NCBI GenBank assembly: GCA_026874595.1
Contig: CM049311.1
Span: 46,257,676-46,321,675, forward strand
Origin: Sipunculus nudus
Lineage: Eukaryota; Annelida; Sipuncula; Golfingiida; Sipunculidae
Length of the DNA stretch: 64,000 bases
Reading direction: 5' to 3'
Positions 1 to 11,959 of this stretch are shown piece after piece (positions within the stretch are counted from its first letter, which is position 1; each line of letters begins with the position of its first letter). The position numbers and the translations under genes are program-made. Under the pieces are notes generated by a model. That model was not told where the DNA came from and did not search any database. It saw nothing but the letters and a program-made list of their open reading frames with translations.

Positions 1-400
1 TTTCTCGTCAAGGCTCGTAGCTCTTAAGTAGTTCTGAAACGTGACCGTGACCTTACAGGTCGAAGGTCATGCTAAGTGCATGCAGAGACAAATAAATGAG
101 ACGTTGATAAATATAAATAACATTTATTAAGTTAACAAAATACAATAAAAAAAAACAGTAGCCAGAGGTAATGCGAAATTAGTAAGTTTGTCGGGTTGTT
201 CCCATGATTTTACAAAGATCAAATACCGAAAAGAGAAAATATTACATCGCCCTTAATGTAGTTTAACAAAAGGATTTTATTTATTTTAGCTCCTGTAGTT
301 ACTGTTAAAAGAAAAGGGCCTCGCTGATCTTACCAAACGTTGTTAGTAGTGCTTCGAGCTGGGATGTCTAGACGACAGTTGTTAGCTGTGTGGGCGACCT
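1..400. other. No gene seen
   Basis: AT-rich DNA with no protein similarity I recognise and no repeat structure. It lies beyond the broken 3' end of the pogo-like transposase on the minus strand and may include the degenerate remainder of that element. Confidence 0.5.
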
Positions 401-1050
401 GCACCCGTTGAGCTCTGGCGACGATCTAACTTTTTAGGCATAGCCAGTCGCCCCCTTAAATAGATTCCCTTCCGGAAACCCGTTTGACGGACGGAAGGAT
501 AAAAGCCCAGCGGAAGCCAAGTTTACAGACGGAAGCCTGCTTTACGACCGGATACATGTCAGACTGGTCCCTACCAGCAATACTCGTTACAGTTCTGGTA
601 GCCTTGTACTGGCCCAGTCATCTGCAGCTGGTTGATCTCCATGCGACTTCTTAAGCTTGATGGAGTGACGCTCTTTCCATCTGCTCAACCAACCATCTGT
701 AGCACTGAAGTTTGTGTTGCCAATTGCAGCTGCTAGGGATTCTGCTTTTTCTTTGAGTAGTGGTCCGTTAACTGGAACGCCATGACTCCTATAACGTTGG
801 TAAACCACTGCCAAAGTGCATCTTCCACATTTATTTCTTTGCCCAATCGTCTGCGCTTCCGGTCGGAATTCTTATTTTCTGTGTAATCTTGGATGATTGT
901 CTCCCTCTGAACAAGTATTCGAGAGTTCTGTGACTGGGACACGGCAAAATTCTTTGAAGTGTCGACTTGTGGAACCCTTTGGTCTTTCATCTTGATAACT
1001 TCATACTTGTCAGCCAAGGAGAGATCGTTGGGTTTGCGCTTGCCACTCAT
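400..1050 (-). pseudogene. pogo/Tigger-like transposase, N-terminal part, frameshifted
   Basis: The minus strand from 1050 encodes a CENP-B/psq-type N-terminal helix-turn-helix, starting MSGKRKPNDLSLADKYEVI and continuing through RRRLGKEINVEDALWQWF. The frame then shifts near 810 and continues as a Tc5/CENP-B-type DNA-binding domain (GVPVNGPLLKEKAESLA, then FSATDGWLSRWKERH). A stop follows RLPEL near 587. Weak similarity to the start of the DDE region may continue in other frames to about 400, but no catalytic core is present. In this family the two helix-turn-helix domains bind the transposon ends. No terminal repeats were found. It is a dead fragment; a domesticated gene is unlikely because of the frameshift and stop. 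Confidence 0.75.
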
Positions 1051-1178
1051 GATTGAATAGTGACATGTTTCGAAATTTGCTGGTCTTTAAAGAAGAAATG
1101 TTTTGACAAGACAAAACGATCATAAGGGGTTAACAATGTTAATTTATATAAGAGCCTTTGACAAATCTATATCAAAGG

Positions 1179-1179
<1 letters not shown>

Positions 1180-1248
<69 letters not shown>

Positions 1249-1264
1249 GTTTATATATATATAT
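1180..1264. repeat. (AT)n microsatellite
   Basis: About 32 AT dinucleotides run from 1180 to 1244, followed by TCAAGTT and a second short TA run. It produces a spurious Tyr-Ile frame with no coding meaning. Confidence 0.95.
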
Positions 1265-1294
1265 AAACTGGAATAATTTGGAATGTACTAGAAA

Positions 1295-1860
1295 AAAAGA
1301 ACCCAACATTAAAGGATTAAAATTACTGGATTATATATACAGATTGCACAATATGCGGATGATACGACACTTTGTTTCAGATATTCCGTCTACATATGCA
1401 TGTTTTATTCCGTTTCATGTTTTTCAGCCGGCGAGCGGGTCAAAGGTGAACGCTGATAAAACGAGGGTTTGTGGTTAGGAAATTCAACCAGAAGTGGGGA
1501 CAAACCATGTGATATTAATTGCTTATCAGATAAAATCGAAGCATTTGGAATTATTTTTGGTTATTATGACACCAGCAAAGAAAACTGAGAGCCCAAAATC
1601 AAGAAGTTTTAAATATATTGTTGGTGTGGTCATTAAGAAATTCGACATATACTGGTTTAGTGACTGTGGCAAATTTCATTGTTAGCATTGGAATTTGGTA
1701 TTTTTCGAATTTAATCCATGTACTACCTTGGGCTGAAATGAAATTAGAACAATTATTTTTGGATTTCAAGAGACATGTGGTAAAGAAACAAGTTATTATA
1801 TCACCACGAGAGCGGAGTCCTTTTGTTTGTGGAGCAAGATTTAGCTGATGGGTTGCAATT
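1295..1860 (+). pseudogene. LINE (Tx1/L1-like) reverse transcriptase fragment
   Basis: Reading across stops and frameshifts, the plus strand shows a reverse-transcriptase catalytic block, QIAQYADDTTLCF (about 1342-1380). It is followed by GLWLGNSTRSGDKPCDI (about 1467-1515), KIEAFGIIFGYYDTSKENW (about 1530-1588) and a downstream stretch with VTVANFIVSIGIWYF and KKQVIISPRER (about 1660-1815). Motif order and spacing fit the palm-to-thumb and post-RT region of Tx1/L1-type LINE ORF2. There are at least three stops and two frame changes, and the endonuclease and 3' tail are missing. It is a dead 5'- and 3'-truncated copy, distinct from the LINE at 22.3 kb. Confidence 0.65.
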
Positions 1861-2849
1861 TTCCGAATTACTACTATTGAACGTAATGTTGTAAAGACAA
1901 ATGTCGGTGTCTGACGTTCTAATTCATAAAACGGACACAAACTCGATGGAAACAACCATTGCATTCTGGAAATAGTGTCAAACACTGGGGCATCTGTCAC
2001 AACTCTGTTACCCTATATAATCAAGGCACCTGACTTTGTCTAAGACACACTTGGTCCGCCTGTTTCATCTGGTTTATTTTTATTGACATTCCACAAAACA
2101 AAAATACCCATGTTCTTCACAAAGAACATTACCTTTAATTCCTTATAATTTCAAAAAATATATGTACAGGTACGTTATAACCACGTCTAACTGGCTTTCA
2201 TTCTCCTAAAAACGAACGAACTCATTATTTTCCTCCAATGTTAAGATATGACACTTAGGTACATTTATACCAAAGCAAAAACACTTTGTGAATGGCAGGG
2301 TTGGCTGATTAAAATCAAATGATTTTAATCCTGATTTATGATTTTTTTTTTATTTTTATTAATTATTTTTAATGTTTGGTTTACTTTTCAATTAAATGGA
2401 CAGCAGCCCAAATTTACAGAACACCGAAGATATTAGCAGTATCAATTACACAAATGGGCTGTTTTGACTGGATCACATTGAGTCGGTGTTACCTTTCACT
2501 GTAGTACACATGTCAATGCATTTGATCTCATCTTGTGGTCTGTAGACAGGCTGTTTTTTTGTTTTCCCAACACCGAGCTAACTGACTTTTGTATCAGCTT
2601 TAGTCACAGGTTTTGAGGGCCCCTCACCTGTGTGTTTTCAAGGTGGTAACTAATTGGTCTGGTTTATTGTGAAACACTAATCAAGCCAGCCAACCATATC
2701 ATAGCTTAGCCCTGTTACAGACCTGGCCAATAGAAATTGGGCACACTTGTGATGAATCATAAATACCTGAGTGGTCACAGTAGGTCATATACCTAGGTTT
2801 GATTAATATGAAGCAACATCTTGGTACTGTTTAATACAAATCCAAAACA
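1861..2849. other. Non-coding, no gene seen
   Basis: AT-rich DNA. Around 2300 a short stretch reading GCAGGGTTGGCTGATTAAAA could be the outer end of the hAT element whose coding remains start at 2850, but I found no matching partner end. Confidence 0.4.
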
Positions 2850-3230
2850 ATGCCAGGTAAAAAGGAAGATAGTGTCTGGATGTACTTAGAGAAGATTCTT
2901 ATACCAGGGAAGGCTGGATCCCGTGCTAAGTGTAAAAGCTGTGGCATAGACTTGACAGGCCTTGTGGCATGCATAAAGCAGCACCACAACCTATGTTCCC
3001 AGAGTACTGAGGACTTAGCAGACATCTTAGCGCAAGATCAGCCAGATCCCTGCCCTGCCAGAGTGCCTGAACATTTAAGTCTGAGGAACGCATTATTAGG
3101 CCCAATGAGAATGCAAATATTTTCGTCATTTTTGACAACGCCTCATGGCTTACAACTATCGTGGCACATCAAATAAACCCGCTAGACCTTTTAATAAGTT
3201 TCTTATCTCTCCAACGACACGTACCAGGAG

Positions 3231-3436
3231 CGAGTATAGAATCCGGTCTGCATGGACGAGGTTGTGTGTGTCTACGGACGGACGTAATGATGTTTAGGAT
3301 TCATGTAATGGAGAAGAAGGAGGCATGTCGATGTCATATCATCAGGCATGTCATGGCTTATGTTGACTACTACCAGTATGAGACGGTCCACTCAGTTAAG
3401 ACCCATCTTGGTAGTGAAGACCGGATTCTATACTCG
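3231..3436. repeat. 18-bp perfect inverted repeat, 206-bp span
   Basis: CGAGTATAGAATCCGGTC at 3231-3248 is repeated in inverse orientation at 3419-3436. The repeat bounds a 206-bp segment and could be the ends of a very small MITE or a hairpin. No target duplication was found next to it. Confidence 0.6.
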
Positions 3437-4469
3437 GGCCACGTAGGATGTGTGTGAAATATTCTGTAATAACCCAATATATTCGTATATTGTTCTGCAT
3501 GGACGGGAGATTTCTGCCTGTTGTCCGAGCACAGGCGGGTATGTCTGCCAAGGCATCTCTGATTGGCTGATTATGAGGGTAGCCGACGTCGTGGAAGTTA
3601 TTGCAAGAGAACCGACGTGGGTAGACGAAACACTTGGTAGTGTTCACATTCGTCACTAGAGGGCCTCACTGTAAATAAGCAAAAACACGTTCTTGGCTCA
3701 GTTCATGCTAAAAATGGCGAAGTCTGGCATATGTCAGCGGAGAAGCAGTTCTCGTTGTATTTGATAGTTCCTCGGTGTGAACAGTCAATGACGCCCGTCC
3801 AGGTGTATGAGCAAAACAAGTGTGTGTGTACTTCAAGCATCACTCCCAGCAGAAAATCCGCAAGAGCGCTGGAGAATTTACGGAGATTTTTAAACGATTT
3901 TAATGCATTAATTATAAAAAAATAAACTTTAATACTACTTAGAAAATTCTACCATATTACTATTCACATTTTTTCAACTGTTAAAATACCGATTTAATAA
4001 ATAATACCAGCATAAATATTTTAGAGCTATCAGTGTAGACTGCTGATTATTTAGATAACATGACAATTGTGAATTCTCAAATTGGATGTCAGGATGATAT
4101 TTATAACTGTAAAATCATATTCACAATACGTGTATAATTAAAACAATATTTATGAATTTTTTAATAAATGAATTTAAATTATCACAAATCTGTCACTGTG
4201 CAAATAGCCCTATAACAATATATTTATTTATTTAAAGATGATAATTTTGCAAATATTGATACTAATAATAACAACCTAAGATAAAATTTGTGATTTTAAT
4301 ACGAAAATCAATACTACCATTAAAGAAAAAAAAAATAGAGATAAAAGTGAATAGTGTCAATCTAATATAATTCTTATATTATTGATAATAAATTTATAAT
4401 TTTGTTTAACATTTAATGATATGATAGTAAGGATAAAAGTAAGAATTATTCTTATTCTCATTCTTCTTC

Positions 4470-4472
<3 letters not shown>

Positions 4473-4521
<49 letters not shown>
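4473..4521. repeat. (TTA)n microsatellite
   Basis: About 16 perfect TTA units directly follow a TTC-rich stretch. Confidence 0.95.
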
Positions 4522-6108
4522 GAGTATAAATTACAGCTTTGAAAGAAGACTGGAATCACTGGATTAATATTTGTTCCATTCGGCGAGGACACGCTTTAAA
4601 ATTAGCTTTAAATACGCAAGATTTAATTCTTTTACTAGTGGAAATTAATATAAGAGTAACGTGGTAAAGATTTTTTTGTCGATTTCAATGCGTATGCTCA
4701 GCTATCAGTGCATAAATAGCCATGAAAATCTCTCCAAAATGTCACCTGGTCTTCCGACTTTTAGACTTTAATTAAGTCAGTCTCTCATACCAAGATCTCA
4801 TTCAGTTTGCACCTAGCAGCTGCTTGCCGCCGTTACCTCATGAGAGCACAGGTTATTTACTGTCATTAAGCGGTACATACGACATGTAAATGGGGAATTA
4901 ATGGGTCAGGTTGATGCATTCAGACATTGTCTTTGATGGGAACGAAAGTTTGGAAAGGTAAATAAAAAATGCTGACTGTAATCGGAGAAAAGGTTATAAA
5001 GCGTGGCTTGTTCTTGCAGGGCGGTCCTCAATTTGGCTTGTGTCACGACTCAGTATTGGAGGACCCTAACTGATTCGTGTTTGTCACGGCTACAGACATC
5101 TTAGCCCTGCTAAGCGACAGAGACAAGTTTCCAACTAAATTTTGCAGACTTCATCCAATGTAAAGGAACAGCTGGACTTGTATGCTACTAACAGTGCCTT
5201 CTCTGTGGTGGAACACCATGAATTTGTCAACTCGTAGAGATGTTGCGCTCAGGATACACCCCGACAAACCGCAAACATATTGCTGATTCGCTTCTGGACG
5301 ATGTTCAGACTAAACTGATGGATGAGTGCAAAGGATAAACTCCAAGACCAGACTGTTTCCATGACACTGGATGGCTGGAATAATATGCACAATGGACCAG
5401 TTGTGCGTGTTTCACCGACCACAGCAGAAGGCCACATCTACCTTACAGTGACAGTCGACACATCTGGCAAACAGCACAATTTGAGTACTTACAGGCTGTG
5501 GCTACTTCTGCTATTTAGTCGACTGAGGAGAGTTTTTTTCCTGCAAAACTGGCAGCTTTATAACGGATAATGCAGCAAACATGGCCAAGAAGAGAAACAG
5601 CCTACACGTGGACGGTGACAACATCAGCACATTACATGAATCTGACAAAGATGTAGAAATACCAGGTGTGAAGGAACGTGGTTCAAGTAATGAAGTTCTT
5701 CAGGAACACCCACCTACCTGCTGCTTGGTATACGACTGGGGGGGGGGGGGGGCTAGTTCTCCCACAAGAAGTGAGGTGGAACTCACTAGCTGACTGTCTC
5801 AAGTCGTATGTGGATAATTGGACTGTGCTGCTGAAAGTCTGTGAGGAGCACCGTGAAACTTATACTCAATATCACAATATCAGATAAAGTAAAAAATGTT
5901 TGGGATAAAGAGAAATTCAGAGGATTACCTGATCAGGATGAAACCCATGGCTGAGGCCCTTGACATGGTTCAGGGAAAAGGCTGCATGATCAGTGATGCA
6001 GTTGGCATTTGGAAGAAAATGCAATCAGACCTGGCCTTAACACAACCCTCCAATGTGATGAAAAAAACTGAGCAGTCGTATGGAGCAAGCCCTCACTCTA
6101 GCCCAAAC

Positions 6109-6138
6109 GTTCGGACTCCATTCCTGTGGAGTCCGAAC
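6109..6138. repeat. Perfect hairpin at the edge of the hAT pseudogene
   Basis: GTTCGGACTCCA, six loop bases, then TGGAGTCCGAAC. The hAT coding similarity stops at this point. The stem shares the CGGACTC core with the hairpin at the right end of the helicase element at 17451-17494. Confidence 0.7.
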
Positions 6139-6554
6139 ATCGAGGGGGGAGAGTTTACCATGTGGTTAAGCGGTCTCCCCTGGCACACAGTTTCAATGCT
6201 TGCGGTGTGTTAAAGACTCGTATATGTACTCCTTTATGATAAACAAACTTGTTATTAATAAAACTATATAAAAACTTCACCTTTATTTGGGTTTTTGCAT
6301 TGTTTTTAAGTCTTGATCTTCGCGCCGCCTTGTTGTACACGGACTTCCATTGACAAGTTACTTCTGCGCATGCGCCACAGGATATCCCGCAAACGAGAAT
6401 CCTATGTAAATGAACAGGGGAATCTATGCAAATAGTTTGATAACACACCCCCCCCCCCCCCACACGGATGGCTCACGTGTGTTTGTTTATACAAATCAAC
6501 CAAGGCAGATCGAGAGATATTTACAGATTTGATGTTGATGCTATGATTGCACGG
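6139..6554. other. Upstream region of the helicase pseudogene, no gene seen
   Basis: Non-coding. It contains a C-run at about 6447-6460, GCGCATGCGC-like sequence near 6366, and CACGTGTGTTTGTTTATA near 6474. The last resembles a CACGTG motif near the second helicase copy, which suggests related element sequence. Confidence 0.35.
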
Positions 6555-7761
6555 ATTCCTACCATTGAAAATACCAGTAAACCTAAAGCAAGGACAGAAA
6601 GATGCACTGAAAAGCCTTTTAAAGGGAAATAATACCTGCGTGTTCTTACCAACAGGTTAGGGAAAAAGCATAATATTTATGCTTTTTCCAATAATGCTTA
6701 CTTAAATATGGGTTGGACTAGTGGTGGGAGTCGGTTCCTTTTTCATGATCGATCATCTGTTTGGGCAAACCGATCGATGATCGATTATTAATCGGTTCAG
6801 ACAAATATAAAGAAATACGCAATTATCTATGAAACTGTACTGTCTTAACCGAGCCCGCAAGTCTTAGTTATTCTACCTTATACGAAAAGAAGTTTTTGCC
6901 TTTTTTATATTTTCCTTTAATCACTAAGATATGCTATTCAAAGTTTCATTTTAATTAATTATAGTTATCAATTAAACCATAGTCCAGGCCATCTACTTGC
7001 TGGCCCTCATGAATACTCCCGCGTATCATTTTAACTTCACTATCAGGACTTTCATTTTATAGCAGTTATGATGACTGCCGACATGTATACTGGTTTCACA
7101 GGCCTGCCAGAAAAATTACAGGCCCGTATAATTTTTGGTAAAAAAAAAATAATTGAAAGCTAAAAATTTAATTACTCATGCGGCAGCGGCCCGTGACATC
7201 AATTGAGGAGATTATTACTAAGAGAATCTTGCAAAATTGGCATAGACCTGGAGCATTAGCGAGCATTTTAATCCCATACCACCAATATTTTGCAATGAAC
7301 ATCTCGTTAGAAAACTCTCCGCTAATTCTGCAGCTCCCTGCCAGTTCACATAGGTTTAAAAAGTCCTCAGTCCTCTCATCTACCGTGTCATACTCAGTTA
7401 TATACGGAGGTTATTTGGGAACACAAACTCATTATATGAAACGCGCGGAATGTTGTAAAAAATTGAAGAGTAATTTTTGCCTATATATATTAAACTTAAA
7501 GACATTCTGGTAAAAACAATCATGAGTATGATGTAATCGAAAGTTGCCTTTCGTAATCGAGCGCTTGAAAGTTGCAGCAAACCGACTGACTTTCGAAAAA
7601 AACTCGATGATCGGCCCATCACTAGGTTGGACGAAATATTGCAATTGTGATAAGTCCCTTTAAAGGCACTGATGAGGACCTAGAAGTCGAATATCGTCGA
7701 AAAGGGTTTCCAGTAATCCAGGTCAAGGAGAGGGCCTTGATGGAAGCACATGAAGTAGAAG
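6555..7761 (+). pseudogene. RecQ-like SF2 helicase, N-terminal fragment, split by a hAT element
   Basis: Upstream of the hAT insertion the frame reads LKQGQKDALKSLLKG, then VFLPTG-stop-GKSIIFMLFP (about 6584-6695). This is helicase motif I (Walker A) with an in-frame TAG between the Gly and the Gly-Lys-Ser. Downstream of the insertion it continues with IVISPFK (motif Ia), DLEVEY and KGFPVIQVKE to 7761. There a GAAG|GTAAGC donor sits at the same protein position as the second donor of the copy at 15231. The intron that splits SPLK from ALMRN in that copy is absent here. No DEAH box or later motif was found. The sequence is dead because of the stop, the insertion and an extra base after SPFK. 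Close relatives of this family are very abundant in mollusc genomes, often within transposons. Confidence 0.75.
6719..7624. mobile_element. Non-autonomous hAT-type element, 906 bp, 8-bp TSD
   Basis: The ends are TAGTGGTGGG and CCCATCACTA, a 10-bp imperfect terminal inverted repeat of the hAT type (TAGTGATGGG consensus). GGTTGGAC flanks the element on both sides (6711-6718 and 7625-7632), an exact 8-bp target-site duplication as hAT transposases make. The interior is AT-rich; one 111-residue open frame at 7178 resembles nothing I recognise. It sits between motifs I and Ia of the helicase pseudogene. Confidence 0.9.
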
Positions 7762-7866
7762 GTAAGCTTTCTCATCTTTTAATGAAGCAGGTATTTCTAC
7801 CACCTGTTGTAATTATTGATAATGACTGAAGGCTGATTGGTACCTCCCATCACATTTATTCATGCA

Positions 7867-7919
<53 letters not shown>

Positions 7920-10325
7920 ATTCCCGGGGGGGGGCGCTAAGGGCAATATGTAGGAAGCTTTGATGGTGGTTGGTGAATAAAATTGCATTCTGAACTGTTT
8001 AAAAAAGTTTATTTCAGACTAAATGGATATATGAAAACAATATATGCCACATGAAAAAAGGAATGACAATATTACATATAAGTTCTTTCTTGAATAAAAT
8101 CTGATATAACATATTTGTCAGCATTATAACCTGTTCTCCTGTGATTACTTTTTTGTTTGAAATGCTTTTACCGTGAACTAAAAAAAAACAATGCTAATAG
8201 GCACTGTTATAAATGTTTCCTGAGCCTATTCCATCTCCTGAATATAACAGTTACCTGAATGATATGTAATTGCACTCCTGTTTATCATAAACATTTGTCT
8301 TTTGCAACTATACTGGGTAATGTTATTTAACTTTGCCCGAACTTTCCTTATCCCAAGATACATCCCTGTAATAAATCATCTTATACTATATTTGAATATG
8401 GGTCAACTCAAACCTTAAAAATAACAATTCCATATATTATTTCTGGTGGCTTATTATATATTATATCTGTTAAAAATGTTATATTCTGGGGATTAAATGT
8501 CTAATTTACTTTCTCATCTAGGACAGTATTATACATTCATTAGCAAAATCCTAAATTTTCCTGTTTCCTTTTGCTTCAACTAAGTCTTGTTTGCAATGTG
8601 AAACTTACAACTAAGCAAGTGCTAAGACACTATTGTAAATCATAGTGAGCTTATTGTATCTTCTGCATATATGTAATTATCATAAATGGTATGTAACAGC
8701 AGCTATGGCATTACTCCGCTGTTTATACAAAAAAAGATATCTTTGGCAAATATAAAGGATAATGTTTATATAAGACTGCTGATCTTTCCAATCCCTACAG
8801 ATATCCCTCTAACAAACCATGTGTCACCTAATATGTATATTGGATAAAACAAAAATATATAGCAGATTCAGATATGATTCTGATCCATAATTATATCTGA
8901 ATTAAATGTTGTTGTAATCTGGGGATTACATATATTTCTCACATTCCTAATTATATTATATTCGGTCCATAAGTTCATCTACAAGTACCAACTTTAGTCT
9001 TGGCTTGTGCAGTTGGAACTTTTAAAAGAAAATTTATGCAAAATAAAGACATAATATGACAGGATTGCATTGTTATTTTAGAAGATCATAAAACGTTCAC
9101 ACCTGTTTTTAATGGAATACAGAGTGATGTCCCAGTTTCTCAAAGAAACAATCTCACTGAGACCCATTTCAAGTATTGTATTAGTGTAGTGTATCCAAAC
9201 TGCTTAATAATTGTGCCTTCTTAAAGAACATCTAGATGCACAGACCTATGCCAACACACAGGACATTTACAGCCACAAAGTTTATAATTATACTCTAAAA
9301 AATATACATTATTCCGAACGCTTATATCTTGCCTTACAACCATAGAAGAAGGACATAAACATTAAGGATATGACATTTTATCCAACGATGCTGACATGAA
9401 GAAACGTTTTTTCACAGTCATTTAAAGTAAAAAAAAAAAATTATCCCATTCTGCTTAGACAGGATAATGATTGACAAAAGTTTGCACTGAATCCTCTTTT
9501 TTATTGCATCTATATTTCTTTTCTGTTTTAAATATAAATCTTATACAGTTGCAGTATAACATATAAATGTTGATAAATAAGTTAAATTACAATTGTAAAT
9601 TTCATTATTCAACATTTATTCTTAACTTTGTCAAATAACATCACATGATACATACAAATGTATTTTATAAATTAGAAAAACAATAAATATTTAAAACTGA
9701 AACTTGATTCAGATTTCTCATTTCTGAATTGCACCTTTATTTTCCCATAATCTGGATCATATATTATAAAAGTATGCATAGTGAAAGTGTTAATTATATT
9801 TAAGTTTGTTAAAATTATTTAAAAGCAAATTAGTTTCTTAAAAAAGGTAAATTATCACAACATATGACACCTTTTAGATTTTTATTCCTTAAGTTACAAT
9901 TCTCAGGGACATATAAAGGTATGAAATGGACAACAGTTCCAAATGTGCCAGTCTAATGGAACATATTTAACTATTTATCATTTATGATTTTCAATAAACC
10001 CTGCTGCTGCATTCATCCTTGAAAGCATTTTCTAGGCTTTCATCTGACGAGGGAGAGAGAGAGCGAGAGGGCCATACATACAGGGCCCAGTGTGTGTGTG
10101 TTGGGGGGGGGGGGGGGGGCTTTCGCAAATGGTGCGCGCCAATAAGGCATATCTGCCACGTGGACGCCTTCTACCTGCGATGCTTAAAGATTTACATTAT
10201 AACAGATAATTAGCTTTTGACATATGTTGAAAAAAAACCCATTATAATTAGCAAACTTTGCTTCTTAGATCCATGCTTACAAGATATATATTAAAAGATA
10301 ACAAATCATATCGTTCCTTACCTTC
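7762..10325. other. Non-coding AT-rich DNA
   Basis: 2.5 kb with no coding signal on either strand. It contains an (AT)n run at 7870-7917 followed by a G-run near 7925, short A-runs, and at 10050-10119 a (GA)n tract, (GT)n and a 17-base G-run. The start may be intron of the helicase pseudogene. Confidence 0.5.
10103..10119. repeat. Poly-G tract
   Basis: Seventeen consecutive Gs after TGTGTGTGTTG. It is one of at least six long G or C runs in the window and is prone to assembly length error. Confidence 0.95.
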
Positions 10326-10756
10326 ACTGGGGATTTTCCTGAGCCACGCGGTGACGGAGAAGAAGGCCGAGGCATCTTATGAAGTGGAGACGGAGATCCT
10401 AGCACAGAAAACTTGCGGAATCGCTTGGATGAACTTTTTTTCTGGGAGTCGCAGGCGACGTTACGTCCCGATGCAAACACCGGGAAGAACCATTTTCTTT
10501 TTCAGTTTCTGTAATCCTTCCGTCAGTTGTTGCCTATTCCTGGTGATGTGTCTACACAATATCGAACATTCGTTACATATAACATTTTTGCTGATGGATC
10601 CTCTTTTAACAGGTGTTATTTTTATGCCGTACCCTTGTTCAATACATTCCCCTAAGGACACGGGAGGGTTTGCTCTGGTAATAATCCTGGCAACCGAGAA
10701 AACGTAGTCGTTGCTGAGCTGCGGTTACATACAATGCAACTGCGCACGGCCATGAT
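10326..10756 (-). pseudogene. Possible first exon of a ZAD-like cysteine-rich protein, frameshifted
   Basis: Reading the minus strand from an ATG near 10756: MAVRSCIVCNRSSATTTFSR. After a frameshift it gives SLGECIEQGYGIKITPVKRG and KNVICNECSILCRHITRNR (about 10530-10600). After a second frameshift it ends with a Ser/Pro/Lys-rich stretch (KMPRPSSPSPRGSGKSPVK) and a good donor AAG|GTAAGG at 10325/10324. The pattern CxxC, about 50 residues, CxxC, then helical and basic residues resembles the zinc-finger-associated (ZAD-like) start exon of transposon-related proteins in invertebrates. That is inference from layout. Two frameshifts mean it is broken here or mis-assembled. I cannot name the family. 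Confidence 0.35.
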
Positions 10757-11901
10757 GGAAAACTGCGCAGTTGCTGGCCAGTTTTCTAGCTTTACGTAAC
10801 TTATTGGTCACGTGTCAGTGACTGGAAAACTCGTGCTGATCTCGAGTAGTGACCAATAAAAAGGGCTGGCTAAGTTGTAAATTATCTCGATCAGCCAACC
10901 GGGTTAATCGTATATTAAACGTTTCCAAACGGCACGAATGACGTGAATGCAATTTAAACTGCTTAAACAAGTGGTCACATTGTCCTATTTTTCTTGATAT
11001 TTAATTTGAAAAAAAAAATATACGAAACAACACGAACTATTAAATTATAAAAAAAATAAACCGGGGTGTCTTGAATAAATTTATAATTGATTAGAATTTT
11101 ATGGTAAACAAAGAATATGCATTTGTTATGGCCAATATTTGCAGTTATTAATTTATAAATCTAAGAGATTATAAGTATTTCCGTTGGTTTTCATTATAAT
11201 TTAAACATGCACAAACACTGTGCAAAGGATGCAATCCATGCTAGCTTTTCATTGGTCCATCCCGACCGGAACACCGCCATAACTCGACGGAGACAACAAT
11301 GATCTGACTTTCTCTGAAGTAAGTGCCAATAATATTTAAAATACACAACATTTAGTTTCAGTTTATGTCCCAAATAGGTCCACACATCTGAATTAATCTT
11401 AGAATGCAGGGCTCGTTGCATGTCCTCACGCTGAACGCCGAATATCGGGGCCTTAACCACTTTGGTCAGGGCTGACCAAACTTTATGTAGTGAACTCTCC
11501 ACCAATGGGGCTGTAACGCAAACAAGTTAAAAAAAATGGCGTCTGCGTTACAGGATTGTTACATACAATAAAATTATAATCTGCAAAACAAATATCTGAT
11601 CATACACCCTATACCTAAATATATACAAAAAGTCACAGCCCAATGGTGACAGTATGGCAAATGGTAATACAATCCATTTGATAAATTGGTTTTGAATTTC
11701 AAATAAGGTACATGTTTGTCAGAGAACAATCCATCTGATTATGGGGGTAAATGGATAGATTTCAACATTCTCATTGAATATGTGATTTAGAATATAATAT
11801 TTCACATGCACAACTGCCAAAAAAAAAAATAAGAGAGAACCAGAAAGATAAAATATTTTACAATCAGTGTTGAAATATCGGTTGAGGTTGACATAATTAG
11901 A
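10757..11901. other. Non-coding, no gene recognised
   Basis: It includes CpG-containing sequence near 10740-10860 that could be the promoter side of the minus-strand exon at 10326. The rest is AT-rich. A 103-residue minus-strand frame (11194-11505) has no recognisable motif. Confidence 0.35.
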
Positions 11902-11952
11902 TTACGCTAAAGCATTTGATTCTGTACCAGACTCAATGATATCTTGTAGCTA
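11902..11952 (+). pseudogene. LINE reverse transcriptase scrap
   Basis: A short stretch encodes DYAKAFDSVPDSMIS, the canonical first catalytic Asp block of non-LTR reverse transcriptases. Nothing similar precedes or follows it, so it is an isolated fragment. Confidence 0.5.
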
Positions 11953-11959
11953 TGAGGAC

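Larger units (their letters stand above)
3177..5100. other. Insert within the hAT pseudogene, no gene recognised
   Basis: About 1.9 kb separates the BED finger from the next hAT coding segment. It holds a short inverted-repeat pair (3231-3248 with 3419-3436), several short open frames without recognisable similarity, an AT-rich stretch from about 3900, and a (TTA)n microsatellite. Insertion boundaries could not be fixed. Confidence 0.4.
2850..6107 (+). pseudogene. hAT transposase with BED zinc finger, broken and interrupted
   Basis: At 2850 a BED-type zinc finger begins: MPGKKEDSVWMYLEKIL, then CKSCGIDLTG and IKQHHNLC supply the Cys/Cys and His/Cys ligands. The reading is lost near 3176. Recognisable hAT transposase resumes near 5160 (YATNSAFSVVEHHEF), continues after a frameshift with LRSGYTPTNRKHIADSL (about 5245) and the DUF659-like core MTLDGWNNMHNGPVV (about 5360). 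It then runs in pieces to EVRWNSLADCLKSYVDNW (about 5770-5820), IKRNSEDYLIRMKPMAEAL (about 5903) and EQALTLAQ just before 6108. The C-terminal dimerisation domain is absent; another sequence beginning with a hairpin follows. A G-run at 5740-5752 adds an indel-prone site. Confidence 0.75.

Noticed and set aside
1158-1478. Open frame with a long Tyr-Ile repeat
   Set aside because: It is translated (AT)n microsatellite plus an out-of-frame piece of the LINE fragment.
1599-2000. 133-residue minus-strand frame
   Set aside because: It lies antisense to LINE reverse-transcriptase sequence and has no motif of its own.
7178-7513. 111-residue frame inside the 906-bp hAT element as a transposase
   Set aside because: No hAT motif, and the element is too short to be autonomous.
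10258-10707. 149-residue plus-strand frame
   Set aside because: It is antisense to the better-supported cysteine-rich minus-strand exon and has no recognised domain.
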